Shown: positions 20,782 through 33,337 of the stretch, one piece after another
Numbering within the stretch: the first letter of the stretch is position 1
How the letters are laid out: every line of letters begins with the position of its first letter
Position numbers and translations under genes: made by a program
Notes under the pieces: model-generated
Databases searched by the model: none
What the model was told of the DNA's origin: nothing
What the model saw: only the letters and a program-made list of their open reading frames with translations
Assembly: GCA_037039685.1 (NCBI GenBank)
Contig: JAWNGF010000002.1
Coordinates: 3,906,001-3,970,000, forward strand
Source of the DNA: Ceratobasidium sp. AG-K
Lineage: Eukaryota; Basidiomycota; Agaricomycetes; Cantharellales; Ceratobasidiaceae
Reading direction: 5' to 3'
Length of the DNA stretch: 64,000 nt

Positions 20782-22320
20782 ATAGACGAGGTCGAATGGT
20801 GGAACGATGGAGGTTCCCGCCGGCAAGGTTGGGTGGGGTCTGACGCACCGAGCTCGCTCTCTACCAGGTGTATATGAATGGACTTGGAGAGTGTCAGGGG
20901 TGGAACCCGAAACTTGACGTTCTGAAATTCAATCCGAGTGGCTTTTCCCGTGGATCGTCTCCTGCAAACGCGCTAGATTAAACGCATTAGCGCCTTGAAA
21001 GAAGGCCTGATGCTAGTCGCGATAACTTTCACTTGCTGAGAGTGAGTGTCAAGTGTGTTGTATACCAAACATGTCTCCTTTAACCCGAATACTCACTCGC
21101 AGCAAGCTCGACAAGCGCGTCCTTTGTAGATCTTTTTCATTGATGGAGGGTGAGGTTGATTAGATTCTCAGGGTGGAATTGCTTGCCAAGTTGACTTCGA
21201 CAGCTTGATGATCAGCCAAGACGCCAAACTTGACCGAATTTGAGATAAGTTTCCGGAAGAAATTTGCGCCTTTAAAAATAGATGATGAGATTAGTTTGGA
21301 GTATTTGTATTGTCTACATAGGATTAGTTCGAGCTCGGAAGAGTCGGAACAACACAACCTTGCCTCGGACCGCGGTGCTATGAAATTGATATACAACCGA
21401 TGTATTAGAAAGGCGTTAGAATACGGTCAACGTTATAAGACTCCTTCTTGTAGATCATCCTGTCATGAAGAAGCATTCTATCTGTTCAATCAGTGACTCA
21501 GTGTCAACTCACCTTTCGGTTGAGTGCTTGTGGGGAAATAATCGTTGAATTACAAGCCCCCTCTCAATTGTACCGACTCGTGGATAAGACAACAGACTCG
21601 CAATTCGACTCTCCGTAATAAGGATATGGAAGGAAAAAATTATGGACTCAACAGTGAATTCGATGACGTGCTTTTTGGATGAACCATTGTCCTTGCTTAC
21701 GTGGTGACCCCAGGCTTGCAGTGAACTTCGAATGCGGTTGTTGTTAAAAGAACTTGGGGAAGTATTACGAATTCATAGGATGTGTCAACATGTATTTCCT
21801 TGGGAAAATGAGGCTTTAAAGTGAGTGACTGGTGAACTCCCGAGATAGGCCGTCAGCCGGTCATGTGACACATTAATGGTCGTGGGTGGCAAGTGGCTAA
21901 CACGAATTCCTCCTGCATTTGCGTAGGGTGTCACACCATTGCACAGTCCAGTCAGTCTAGATATCAGCCCTAACAACATGATTTGCTCCCTGTAGCTATA
22001 TCTATACCGATTAGCCCAGTCGAAACAACCACCGCCACGATCAACTCCATGGCTCCAACTCGTTAGGCTCTCGCAACGGATCCAGTAGCAACCAAACCCT
22101 ACACAAGGATGCCATTCCAAGAACATAAAAATAATTCCCATGTTTGAAGACTGTGTGCCAAGTGCACATAGTCGAATTAAATATTTTGCGTCTCCCAGCA
22201 AACCCTTTCTGTAGTGTACCCGTGAGTGCCCAGAGAAGCAACCATTCACAGAGTTGAGTCGGAGGGTGCGTCATTGATCGGAGTAACCCCGTTACCTATG
22301 TTGCGTGATATTTAGCCAAG
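20782..22320. other. Gene-poor stretch
   Basis: No convincing gene. Open frames near 21230-21496 (+) and 21785-22249 (-, 154 codons) lack recognisable domains or a clear exon chain. The latter contains aromatic-rich stretches and could be the remains of a gene, but nothing links it to a family. Confidence 0.45.
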
Positions 22321-22360
22321 GGGCGACAATGTAGCGAGCACAACCGGTCGAGTCTAAAAA

Positions 22361-22530
22361 GGCACGCGTGATGCGAGCGGCTCAGAGAACGAAGTCAACT
22401 GATGTATAAATGTATCTACCTAAACAAGGCACGCGTGAAGCGAGCTACAATGGAGTCAGCTACATGATATACAAGAAGCAAACGAGTGTCCAGAAAAACA
22501 CGTACCGGCTCAGAGAACGAAGTCAACTGA
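22361..22530 (+). repeat. Interleaved direct repeats (possible transposon end)
   Basis: A 25-bp stretch beginning CGGCTCAGAGAACG occurs exactly twice, at 22378-22402 and 22506-22530. A second motif, GGCACGCGTGATGCGAGC, at 22361 recurs at about 22427 with one change. A perfect 7-bp inverted repeat, GGAGTAC-GCA-GTACTCC, sits at 22688-22704, and a TATATA lies between. This looks like part of a mobile element terminal region or a short satellite; no transposase or reverse-transcriptase frame is visible next to it. Confidence 0.5.
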
Positions 22531-25500
22531 GCCGAACAGAAACGAACACGGGGCCTATATACGGGATTGAATAGGGGCATGGGGTCGAGGAGTCGCGCTC
22601 AAGGAGTGGCGCACGGATCGGGTGCATATACCCCTAAAAGGAGGAGTATCGGGACCGACGCGTCAGGGTTGCTAACAAACCCTATATGGAGTACGCAGTA
22701 CTCCACGGCAGACAATACCCACAGGGCTTAGTTGTTACTATGGTACTAGCATGTCGAATATGACGAACGTGCTAAATGTGTTTATGTAAAGTCACCTAAA
22801 TACATTGACGAACCCAGGTTGCAGGTTAAGACACCATTCCGCGGAGATTACTTCAAGCGAAGAGTTAGCGCGACGTACCGTAGGAGAAAACCTCGGCATA
22901 ATCGAATCTATCTCTCCGCTTGAAACAGCCTCTACGTGGAGTGTTGCGTTTGTCTGCAACCCGGAGCGATGGATAAAGCATTACCGTCCGGAAGTGTGAT
23001 ACCGTTAGGTATGACGTGGGCACGATCAAGCACAGCCTATAAGGTGGGTACGATCTAGGCAGGGCCGCCCGATGGTTGACGGTTGCATAGTCGAATTCAT
23101 GCGCGAGGATTAATCAGGTAAGATGAAAACTGGGGTGAGAAGACGAAGGGTGTGGGGACATGCAGATCCCAAACAACAAAGAAACCGCACGCACCACTTT
23201 CGCCACCAACGCTGCTCCAACTGGAACTCCGCTTGTTCAAGCCAAAGGCCTACCGCTCCGTCCTCGCCTATGCAATATTACTTTGCTCAATTCTGAAACT
23301 CAGCGATATAAACCCTAAACCCAAATTCAACGACGTTCGCCCGCTTGTACACGAGTTCGGGAACACCCGGCATACAGAACCCGGCCAATTGACGAAATTC
23401 CTTCTCGTCTAGCTATCGCTCGTAAACCCCTACGATTCTAGAACGAGAGTCTAATCCGTGTCTCCAGACACGACCGCTCATCTGCGTCTAAGTCTCCGCA
23501 TGCATCATTTGAACGGAGAAACTCCAGGCTATTTCAGGTCCGATATCCGGCTAGTTTGAACCTCGACACCGCCTGCACCAATGAGAAACAAGCGCGAAGC
23601 CCGCAGGCCCAACACGAGGCGTTATATGGGGACCCTTTTTTGGCGGTTCACAGTGGTATCTTCAGAGTGCAGAGCGGATAGGGTGATGCAACGTTCGAGG
23701 GTGGGGAAGAGCCGATTGGCGACAATGAAAGACTAGATGAAAAGGGCATGTGATTCATCCATTGTCCGCCAGTCTATGACGACGACATCCAAAGCGTCGA
23801 ACTAGCAGCGATATCGGGCCAACGGACTCTCTTGGGTCGGAGGTAGAGGGGAAGCGGGGTCTAGGGGTAATGAGCCGGTGCCGCACTAGCCGTGATTCCG
23901 ATGCCCAATGTCGTAGATAAGAGAAAACAACTACCCGGTGAATGAGGAAGTTTAGTTTGGATCCCTCGGAAGAACGGAGTTGCGCCGAGCGTAATAGTAA
24001 AGGGACGTAACGGCGAAGTGAAAGGATACCTTCCAGAGGCCAAGGAGAGAAGTAGATCCTCGTCCTGTTAACAAAGCTTATGCAAATGGCACTCTAAAGC
24101 GCCCGAGAATTCGAGTAATTACGAACTCCAAAAAGCTGTCGAGGAACAAAGAAGCCTTAAGGTAATCGTTGTTCGTTGGATGAACGAGTCCACGAGGCAT
24201 TTGAAGAGCACAAATCGTAAGGACAAGCTGAGCATCCTCTGTTCTACGCGGCGCCGCCGGGATCAATGCGCATAGTTCAATGTCGCTTGGCCTTCAAATC
24301 AAGTCCGGCCCGAAAGTCGTGGTTGGTAAAAAGACTTGTATGTGATATTACGTCCAAGCTGACAAATCAGGTGATCCAGCGCTTATCCATCGACTAAAAA
24401 GGACTTGTATGCACGGTGAAGTGGTGAGCGGCCACGGAGCTCAATGGCTTGCCGAAAAACAACAAGAAACAGCATAAAATAACGCCCAGCGCTCGTTTTT
24501 GCCACCAGCCAGGTAGCGGCGAGGATGTGTAAAGCGCAGTGATGAACACAACCGAGAAAATGATAAACGAGTGATAACCTGATGTCCGATAAGATATGTC
24601 AATGCCCGATAGAAGAATACGAGAGAAAAGTTTGATGCAAAGAGGGAATAGGAATAAACGAATAAGGTGTAGTGGTGCTGCGTAACGAGAGCAGGGAAAG
24701 AATGTGAGCCAAGCTCTCAACACGCAATTATGAATGTTTAACCACGCATATGCGGGGCACCCGCACGTTGTCCTCAATCAAACAGACTCACCGACCCTTG
24801 AGGTTCTACACGTAAAGAGATAACGACGGCTCTAGCGAGCGCAAAGCCACCAATAGGCACCATGCCCGCACATCGATCAAACTTCTTGATCGCGAGGCCA
24901 TCGATACAAGACGTGGCCAGGATCCTAATCAAACGTGTTCGAGCGTGGTTTTGTGTGAGAGTGAATAAGTGTCGAGACGATGAGCAAGAGCCTCAGTTCG
25001 GTGCGAATGCCGGTTGGGCGCAAGGTGATGCTACGAGGCTAGATGCGGGGCTGACGATCAAGCATATGGGAGATCCAGAGCCAAGTTCGGATGAATTGGT
25101 TAACGCTAAGATGATGTTCGAGAGTTCCATGGCGGCTGTGAGTGGCGGCTAGAGTCTGTTGATCATGCATGTGATGAGGTCCCAAGCGACGTCACCCTGA
25201 AAAAGACGTGAAATGGAGGAATAGGCTATTGTTAACCTTAGGGCGTAACGTCCAGCACAAAAGTTGGAGCTCCGTCGAGAGGGGGAGTAGCCAGGAGCGA
25301 TCCTTTCCAGTCGATCCTTTGGACATCTGTCGATTGGCGGAATATTTAGATCGAGAGAATGGGGCTGCAGTTACGCCATTCGTCTAGGCCACCGAGTACT
25401 GTGACACCTTGAGCACATCTGAAAAACCTGCCACCAAAAGCCCATTTTCAGACCACGTAGCCACCACCGTTGCCACCCATCCCACACACACTCTCACGTT

Positions 25501-25780
25501 CACTCACCTTCAAACCAGTCACCAGTACCTTCGTCGTTCTGGAGCCCCGCAGGTCGCACAACTCTAAACTCGAGACTCTCGACATGGACGGAACGTGGCA
25601 AGAAACGACCAGCTTTTCCGGAAGCAAATAATTCATCCTGATATGGCGACGGAATCAATTTGTGCCCGTCCCGGGATCAAAAAATCGCTCGGTGGGAGAA
25701 AATACGGGTAAATGCACGCCTCGAGGCGGGTGAGGCTAAATGCTTAGAGGACAGGTACGCATTCGAGTCGATGTGGCAGT
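22531..25780. other. Gene-poor stretch with one weak open frame
   Basis: About 3.2 kb without a convincing gene. The best candidate is 24862-25152 on the plus strand (96 codons, ATG start, MPAHRSNFLIARPSIQD, with a polar acidic end DPEPSSDELVNAKMMF); it has no known motif and no obvious partner exons. A minus-strand hydrophobic frame at 24394-24777 lacks an ATG at its 5' end. Confidence 0.45.
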
Positions 25781-25799
25781 TGTGGGAATGAGAGTGTTT

Positions 25800-26045
25800 G
25801 GTTTAGAGCTGTGCTTCGGATTGGGCGCGATTGGGCTCGAGTGGACTCTGAGCGGGATGTGATTGGTGGTTGGGCTGGGTTCGGGTGGTTAGGCGAGTAG
25901 ACTCCAAACTTAACGCGATTGGATGGGCGCAAAGGTGCCAGTGTTGGTGATTGGGTTCGGTTCATAGGCGAATGAGCTCTGAACTGAATGTGATTGGTGG
26001 TGATTGGGCTCGGGATCCTAGGCGGAAGACGAGTGACTGGGTTTA
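25800..26045 (+). repeat. Degenerate GATTGGG-rich tandem repeat
   Basis: The block repeats variants of GTGATTGGTGGTTGGGCTCGG followed by a TAGGCGAGTAGACTC-like segment, with copies beginning near 25858, 25942 and 25989 and a shorter start near 25800. Units are unequal and mutated. It lies in the gene-poor island. Confidence 0.5.
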
Positions 26046-27653
26046 CTCCGGGCGAGCCCAAATGGCTCACGTCACAAAGGTCATCTTCGCGAACCGTCGA
26101 CTCCAACCACACTTCATTTCTATTGAGCTATTCCCGTCGTTGGTGCGTCAATTACAGGCGCGAGTTGTGCGATTTGGTTCATTTGAGCTCTATATGCACG
26201 GAGCCCGCAGCGGGAGCCGATGGCTGAACTTGCGCAGCGCATGATTCAAGTGACCGGTCCGTCGTCTCGCTTGTGATTAGGGGTAAATTTAATCGCACGG
26301 CTCGTTCAAATTTAGTTCCCAAAGTCCATAGGTTGCCTCAAATTGGATATGCATATACTACAGCCCAAATCGAGGGGTTCGACTGGTTTCTTGCCCGAGA
26401 TTACTGAGCAACGAGCGTAATGCGGACAGCCTGCTAACCCATCGACCTGTTTCACCTTGCATATGATTAGAACAAACGCCCACCGGAGCACGGCACACTT
26501 CCGCCCGGGCCCGATCTCCAAGCATTATAATTAAACGACCTCGATGACCGAACAACACTGGGGCGTTTTCCATCTAATGACAGCATGGGTTAGGCCGATC
26601 ACCACTGGCTCCAGCGGAATCGAGATCCACAAGTGACGTCTGGAAAGTCCATCGCTCCCACAACGAACCGAACATCACTCGGGAGGCAAACAAACACCAC
26701 TGCGATCCGGGGTGACGACAAGGGTGTTTAGAGCCCCATAACTATCCCGACTCGGGTCGTATGACGACAGGGGACTCTGAGCACATAATCTACCGATCCG
26801 AACTGCCAGCCGGAACGTCGACGAGCCCCGAGTAGTGCGGTCTGGTAATCGCTCACATGACGACCCGCCGCACGAACCACATGGAGCCGACGCGGATCGG
26901 CAGGTATAGGGGCTGAGAGGTGGAATGCGCATCAAGAGTCCGAATAGCCGACGCAGCTTGTCAGATTCCGGATGGTGATCTATGCTCTTTGTGAATGTAT
27001 CGAATTGTATGGCTGGTTGTGAGTAGCAACCGCGTAGGTGATGACACGAATGTGTAATGTGTGTAACACGAGTGTATGCACACGTGCGCTCGGCTGGAAT
27101 GAAAAACCCTAGTCGGGGGCTGTGACAGGCTAAATGAAATCTGCACAAAGAAAGACAAAGTACTCATATAATCGTCACTATGGACTACAAACCTAGGGCG
27201 TTTCAAGCTCGTAATGGCTTATATCAGTCATGGAGCTGTCGTGGAGCGGCAGAGTGCCCAAGGCGGCCAGAGCGAGAGCACAAGGCAGGGGGTGGGAAGA
27301 TGTCTGGATTGTGGCTGATTTAATCAGCGGATTCCAGAACGATAAGCACGAAGCCGGGAGAAAGGGAAGGATCAGCCGTGGAAGCCGGCCGGGGACGGAT
27401 TCGTGCGCATTCGAGGCGGTACGGCGGCGGCGGCCAGCAGGGAGCGCTAGGCGGTACACTAGGGACCTACAGAGGGCGACTAGACGAGAATAGAGCGAGC
27501 GGGAGTGACGACAACTCGGTGTATGCGCTCCACAAGAAGCGCGCAACCGCGGATCGGCCGCTGAAAAGGCTAGATCGAGGGTCCGGAGACACGCGGTGGG
27601 GATCCGAACATAAGGACCAGGCCTGCAAAGTGGAACCCCCCCAGACGACGACT
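26046..27653. other. Spacer and presumed promoter of the 27654 gene
   Basis: No supported gene. A 157-codon minus-strand frame at 26675-27148 is Ser/Cys/His-rich without domains. The last 300 bases are GC-rich and open in the frame of the next gene, but contain no in-frame ATG. Confidence 0.45.
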
Positions 27654-29472
27654 ATGCACACGAGCTCACTTCCCCCATGGAATCATCCTAACTCTGTCCG
27701 ACCTCCCAGCGCAGCCTACTGGCGCCCTCCCACAGCGACTGGCCTGCACCGACCTGATCCTCCCTCAAATTACCGACCCCCACCGCCCAACCAGCGCCCG
27801 GCCCGAACGCACGTCGCGAGCTGGCGTCAGGCGCAGGAAGAGGCGCGGTATGTGATCAAGACGGAGCAGGACCGGCTCGACCGGCTCTATGCGAGCGAGT
27901 CGGAGAATCTGCGACGGTCGGAAGAGGCACTGGCGCAGCACAAGGCGCGGGTGGGGTACGATTCGCCCGAGCACGAGCGACGGCTGGTGGCCGATGAAGA
28001 GCGCCGAGTCGCACGTGAGCGCGAGCACGTCGCCAAGCTGCGAACGGTGAACAACGAGTGGTTGAGCCATTTGATCAAGCAAGAGACAGATCGGATCCAT
28101 GCGGCGATGATCGAGGACGAGCTGGCGGGACTGTTGACGCCTGACGAGAGCGAGTGGCTGGAGAAGAACATCCAGCGACGCGAGGCAGAGGAGCAGCGCC
28201 AGAGCCAGAAGCGCGCCCAAGAGGAAGAGGCCGAGCGCGCCCGCAAACTCGAAGAGGAAGAGGCTGCGGCCAAGCTGCGTGCTGCCCAGGCCGAAGAGCT
28301 CGCCCAGGCTGCCCGTCTCGAGCGCTTCGCACTGCCACCCATTCCCAACGAATCCGATACCGCCCTCGCCCTCATCGACCCGTCTGCTGTCGACGACGCC
28401 GACCTCAAGGCGCTTACCAAGCTAGGCGCCGACCCTCTCCCGCGTGTGCCCGACGCATCGCCCAAGCCGCACTCCCGCCGGATGAGCTCGTCGACCGAGG
28501 GCACCCGTCGCATGTCCACCACCTCGACCGAAGACACTGGCTCGACCGCCACCGCCGACGCTGCCCGCCGCGCCTGGGCCAACAACTTGAAGTCCGAATG
28601 GGACCGTCGCGGCGCATACGAGGAGCACCATCCTCCCCCTCAGCGCACCCCCTCGTTCTCGTACCGCTACCGCCCTGCGTCCCAGGAGAACATTGCCGCC
28701 ATCCGTCGCGCCGAGGAGATCCGCAGGTATCACGAGCACCAGGAGGAGATCAAGTACCGCGAGCGCCAGGCTGCCCGTGCCGCCCGGGAAGCACGCGAGG
28801 CTGCTGCAGCCCGCAAAGCCTTCGAAGAGGAACGCAAGCGCCTGGACGAGGAGCGCCGTCGCAAAGAGGAAGAGCGCCGAAAGAACGAGGAGCAGGTCGT
28901 CGTCGCCTCCTGGCAGCGATACGAGCGCGGATGGCAAGATCTGCTCAACGGCGTAATTGTCGATGGACGACAGGTGAGCATGTCGCTGGCTACTGGGGAC
29001 TAGTGCTGACGCTGCCCAGCTCACGTTTTACGATATCCCCTGGCCGGTGTCAATGCCAGCGCGCTCGTTTGAGGAACTTCAATCCACTCAGATTGAAAAG
29101 TTCCTGCTCAGCCCGTATCACTCGTCCACCAAGACCCGCAAGATGCGTCTCCGCGCTGCCTTGATGCAATGGCATCCCGACGTGAGTCGCGTTTTGTTTG
29201 GTCCCTTTCTCACACCCTCTGTTCAAGTTCCATTATCCATGAGCTTCTATGCTCCCTATTGTGCTCCATATGAGCCCCCTTTTGCTCTACACCCAAGATA
29301 AATCCTTCCTCATCCTCTATCTCTCGTCGGCCGACACGTCACTGACTTACGTAAACAGAAATTTGCCCAACGCTTTGTCGACCGCATCGAGGAATCCCAC
29401 CGAACCGCCATCCTCGCTGCCGTCAACTCGGTCGCGCGCACCATTACCGAGCTCATGAACGAATCTGACTAG
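27654..29472 (+). CDS. Charged coiled-coil protein with NFKBIL1-like C-terminal domain, copy 1
   Basis: Three exons, 27654-28973, 29020-29181 and 29359-29472, encode 531 residues. The first in-frame ATG is at 27654 (MHTSSLPPWNHPNSVRPPS). A Pro-rich head is followed by long Glu/Arg coiled-coil runs (about residues 60-230 and 360-420) separated by a Ser/Thr/Pro linker. The C-terminal about 105 residues (WQRYERGWQDLLNG, FYDIPWPV, FLLSPYHSSTKTRKMRLRAA, LMQWHPDKFAQRFVDRI) match the end of NF-kappa-B inhibitor-like protein 1, a J-domain-like element with a WHPDKF core. Mammalian NFKBIL1 is nuclear and linked to mRNA processing, but the ankyrin repeats are absent here, so the role is open. The last intron (177 nt) is long for this window. 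Confidence 0.8.
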
Positions 29473-30428
29473 CCCCGACCATCATTCACGCATACACTCA
29501 AGACTTTGCAAGACAGGATCCGATTACTCAACGATGTAAACATAGCTTTCTATCTGTTATGTATCCGCGCGTCGTTTTTACTTTCTTTTCTTTTACGTCC
29601 GACGCGCGATGGATGTTATGCCCCCCACTCGGTTTTTGGCGGTGAATCTTTTTTTTTTGTTCGTTACGCCGTGGATGGTGCCTCGTGTTGGCCTCGTGCC
29701 CTTGGCTTTGAGACTTTTGGATCATTTTATGTATTATCCCCTCGTGTAGGTGAACTGTAATAATCAAATCAAAGGTTATGAACTACACTGTCGAGCGAGT
29801 GGCTGCTGCTGCAAATCAACCACCGACTTGCGCTGTAAAACCAACGGTAGACTCGGACTCTAAAACCAATCCAACGCCAATCCTAGAGTAAAACCAATTT
29901 GAGCCTCAGCGCAAGATCTACGGTGGCTTCCTTTATTCTAGGCTCTTCTCGCAAAAGGTGTAGTTTGCACGTTGCGAGGTTGTATGCGTTGCGAGGGCAG
30001 GATCTTTGCACCTTGTTCAAAAGGCTCTTGGGGTTCAATACAACCGTCGAATCGATCAATCTGGTGCGCGTAGAATGGCGGAATGAGATCATAACACGAC
30101 CAACATACGACGTTGGGGCTCGTCATACTGTAGCCCACAAATAAAATTAATTCATTTAGCCTCGAGCTCGGGATGGTCCGATCTACAGGCGGCCAGGCTC
30201 GAGATTAACCTAATTTCTCACGGCAATAAAGGCACAATTATCACAAAAAGCGAATCATTGCAAAAAGGAAGAAATTGCAAGGAATTACAACGCCGTACGA
30301 TCACAGAAATTACACGGCGGCGAACGATGACCACGCCGTATCGCAGGGAACGTGCCCGCGGCGTGGTCAGGTTCGTCAACGGGCATGAGCGTTACATGTA
30401 ATGGTGTGCCTTGGCGCGCTCGACGACC
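29473..30428. other. Spacer with a weak minus-strand open frame
   Basis: Contains an 11-T run near 29650 in the 3' flank of the coiled-coil gene. On the minus strand 29938-30138 is open (WSCYDLIPPFYAHQIDRFDG), which has protein-like composition but no known motif; it may be a gene remnant. The rest is unremarkable. Confidence 0.4.
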
Positions 30429-31518
30429 ATGGTCCTCGTTCTTATTATCGGCGATTTGCATATCCCGCTTCGGTGAGTTTTGTTCAGTCGGTCGTGGCGC
30501 GCTCTAATTGTGGCTAGGGCGCATGATCTACCCGCCAAGTTTAAGAAACTACTGGTATGTTGTCAGTTGTATTGTGAGTGTAACTAAGTCCAGTAGGTCC
30601 CAGGCAAGATTCAACAAATCGTATGCACGGGCAATATCTGTGATGGCGAGACATACGAGTACCTTCGTACTGTAGCTGCAGACGTACACGTCGTCCGGGG
30701 GGACTTTGACGATGTGAGTCCAAGTCCACCGTATCGAACTGGTTTTAAACTCGCGCAGAATCCACAGTACCCCATGTCCCTCGTATTGCGGCACCCTCCG
30801 CTTACGCTTGGAGTCGTGCACGGCCACCAGGTGGGGCCTGTGGGAGATGTCGATGCGCTTCATGGGATTGCCCGGCAGTTGGATGTGGATATTCTTGTTA
30901 GTGGGCACACGCACAAGTGAGTTTCTTTTGTCAGGGAGTGGGGCGGCAGATAGCGATTGGGGTACTGTCAGATAGGGACTGGCTGGACCTGGGAGTCTAT
31001 TGTGAACCTGGGTACACTGGCAGGGCCCGCGGTGGTCGGACCGGGCGTGGCAGACGTTGGATATACACCCTGCAACCTTCGACTGACTGTTTTGTGGGGC
31101 TAGGTTCAGCGCCGTCGAGCACCAAGGAGTCTTTTTCGTGAATCCGGGGTCGGCAACTGGAGCTTGGTCGGGAAGCTCAGAGTGGGTCTGAACCTTGCAG
31201 TGCTGTGCCCCACTCATCCCAGTGTAGCAGCGGCCTTTCACCTACACCGTCTTTCCTGCTGCTAGATATCCAAGGACCAGCGGTAGTGACGTACGTGTAC
31301 CAGTTGGTCGACGGAGACGTCCGGGTGGAGAAGATTGAGTGGCGAAAGCCCGTCGAGCAGGAACTCGAGCGGCGTCGGATGAATGATGGGTGGGTATTTC
31401 CTTCTCCGATGTGCCACGCTCGGCCGAACAGACGAGCGTGCGAGACACCCAGCGTACATGCTACCAGGGGCAGTGATGTGCGAGCTAGACTAACGAACCA
31501 TGCGGTTGCAGGCTGTGA
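30429..31518 (+). CDS. VPS29: Retromer subunit VPS29
   Basis: The metallophosphoesterase-fold retromer subunit that recycles cargo from endosomes to Golgi. It starts [14 protein letters not shown] at 30429. Later exons give [117 protein letters not shown] and [11 protein letters not shown]. Six or more exons. To keep frame between GAWSGSS and PTPSF, a 46-nt intron (31182-31227, GTGGGT donor) is inferred. The 3' end is uncertain: splicing out a GTGGGT intron after RRRMNDG gives a stop at 31518; reading through gives a stop at 31546. Confidence 0.92.
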
Positions 31519-31749
31519 CCGGGCTGGACTCGATTCGCTCGAGTAGATCTAGTGAATTCATTTCGAGGGCAAACGGGGGAGCAGGAATGGTGAGTGCGAG
31601 CCTTGCTTAATTATCTCGCATCGGAGTCCTGGGACCGTCGTGCTCACTCGAACAGCAGGTCGAGGTCTACGGGGTAGCTGATAATCATGGTTTTGGACTC
31701 GATGTTTCGTTTGCTTTTTGAATCTCAGTGGTGATCGTACCCTCTACCC

Positions 31750-32260
31750 TCCTTGCCTGATTCTGAGTTGCAGACCATGTTTTCGTGGTCGAGTGGAGCG
31801 AGCGCTGCGAAAGGTATGACGCGGGACCTCGTTGAACACGATCTCTCGGGCGACTGGCTTCTGCCAGATCTCTGGGGGACCGAGCACGGCCTGATCGATA
31901 CGGCGAGCTTCAGCTTCTGGCTCTCCTCGATGCATCAACATGGAACGCCGATAATCAACGGCTCAATGACCCTCGTTATGGCTTGTCATTTGGCAAGTTG
32001 GGCAATCGATGGACGAGCCACGCGCGGGTGTCAGAGTGGCACGGGTGGCGCATGGCCGGTTTATGCGCGTTTGTTTGCTCCAGCGCTCCAATCCCGCCGC
32101 ACTTCGTGGCTCTTTTGAATTCGACGACATCCGGCACTTGTCGAACCTTTTACAACTGCTTGCTTACGCCACTGACTAATTTACCACATTTTTTGTTGGA
32201 ATACGCCAATTCTGGAGCGACCCTATGTTTTTCAAGACGAGTGATTTGAGCAGCGCCACC
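31750..32260 (+). pseudogene. Coding-like segment, probably decayed gene
   Basis: One frame reads LLALLDASTWNADNQRLN then DPRYGLSFGKLGNRWTSHAR and VSEWHGWRMAGLCAFVC, with protein-like composition, and a preceding stretch in the same frame (VVEWSERCERYDAGPR) is cut by a stop. I could not assemble exons that repair the frame and do not recognise the family. It may be a truncated gene or mobile-element remnant. Confidence 0.35.
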
Positions 32261-32710
32261 CTCGTTCCCCGTTGCGCCTATATGTGCCCGAATACCCCTT
32301 AATATGTCTTTGTGCTATCATACGAGCCGCTTCATGCGCTCCTCCTAGTCCTCTCGGCCTCTAGTACCAACCCAGCTCACATCGCACTCGGATCCTGTCT
32401 CTGATGGATATTCCAGGCACCACATGACCCCGCTTGGGCACCTGCTCCTTATCTCTCCAAATACTGCAGAGCACTGGACATCTGGCGCTCTTGAGCTCAT
32501 TCGCTCCGGAGGTCACTAGGCCGAACCGTTTCATGGTCCACGGTCATGGCGCTCGGCACAGCCGCGGTGTAACCTGGGCTCTGGGAGCTGCGGCAGCCTC
32601 TTGACCGGGTCGCCGACTAGATAATTATACATTCCACCCCGTAAACGGGTTTTCACACCCGACGTCAGCGCAGCCCTCGACGTAACGGTGAAGCGCGCGG
32701 TTGGCGCTAT

Positions 32711-33337
32711 GTGCCTCACACTATGCCTCACTTTGGCCTTGCTTCAATTTATGGTACTCAGGGGGAACAAGAATGTTTGATGACAATGACGACGATCGCC
32801 TCGCGGTTGTCCATCGTCCAATCATCAACGAGGAGCATGCACGCGTTGTTTCCGAAGATCATGCCTTTATACTCTCCTGAGCGGTTGGTCCTGTAAGTGC
32901 ACGTTATGGAATCGTCAAGGACCTCCGTTGGCGTCCCCATTGAATGCGCCGGCGGGCAAAAGAGGGTGTTCCTTTGCGCCGATTCGAGATCTCGGAGTCC
33001 CCCGGTTTGGTCGCTTACTATTGTAATTCGAGTCGAGCTCTACGCTTGATTATGATTATGGAGGACATATTCTACCTGGTCTCGATCGCACGGATGTGGC
33101 CGGGTATCGCTTTTGTGGTATGTCTGCCCCTGTATTCTGCTTTGTTTTATGCGGACGCTTGTCGCCAGGCTCCACAGCGGAATGCCTAGACCGCGCATCA
33201 TGTGCGTGTCAGCTGAGATGTCCTGGTCGTCCCCGGCTGTGCTTCGAGTATGCCTTGAGGTCTACACAAGTCATAACATGTTGCGAACACTGGACAATGA
33301 CATTGTGCTTGACGAAGAGCAGCTAGAGTCTGCGTGA
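32711..33337 (+). pseudogene. Coding-like segment, unresolved gene or relic
   Basis: Several pieces share a frame: MTMTTIASRLSIVQSSTRSM with HALFPKIMPLYSPERLVL before a GTAAGT donor at about 32895, and a final piece GMPRPRIMCVSAEMSWSSPA with VLRVCLEVYTSHNMLRTL, ending LDEEQLESA at 33337. Intervening stops may be introns or decay. No domain is recognised. From 33338 to 33940 no coding signal is seen; this is the promoter side of the next gene. Confidence 0.35.

Noticed and set aside
24394..24777. Minus-strand hydrophobic frame of 127 codons, possibly a membrane protein
   Set aside because: The frame has no ATG at its 5' end, no partner exons and no recognisable motif; it lies in the gene desert.
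22300..26100. Possible CRISPR-like array because of direct repeats
   Set aside because: Only two exact copies, unequal units and a fungal nuclear context; no array structure.
26675..27148. Minus-strand frame of 157 codons
   Set aside because: Low-complexity Ser/His/Cys/Arg composition, no domain and no splice partners.
27887..28585. Minus-strand frame of 232 codons
   Set aside because: Antisense to the Glu/Arg-rich coiled coil; GC-rich charged coding sequence leaves long Ser/Arg/Ala-rich frames on the other strand.
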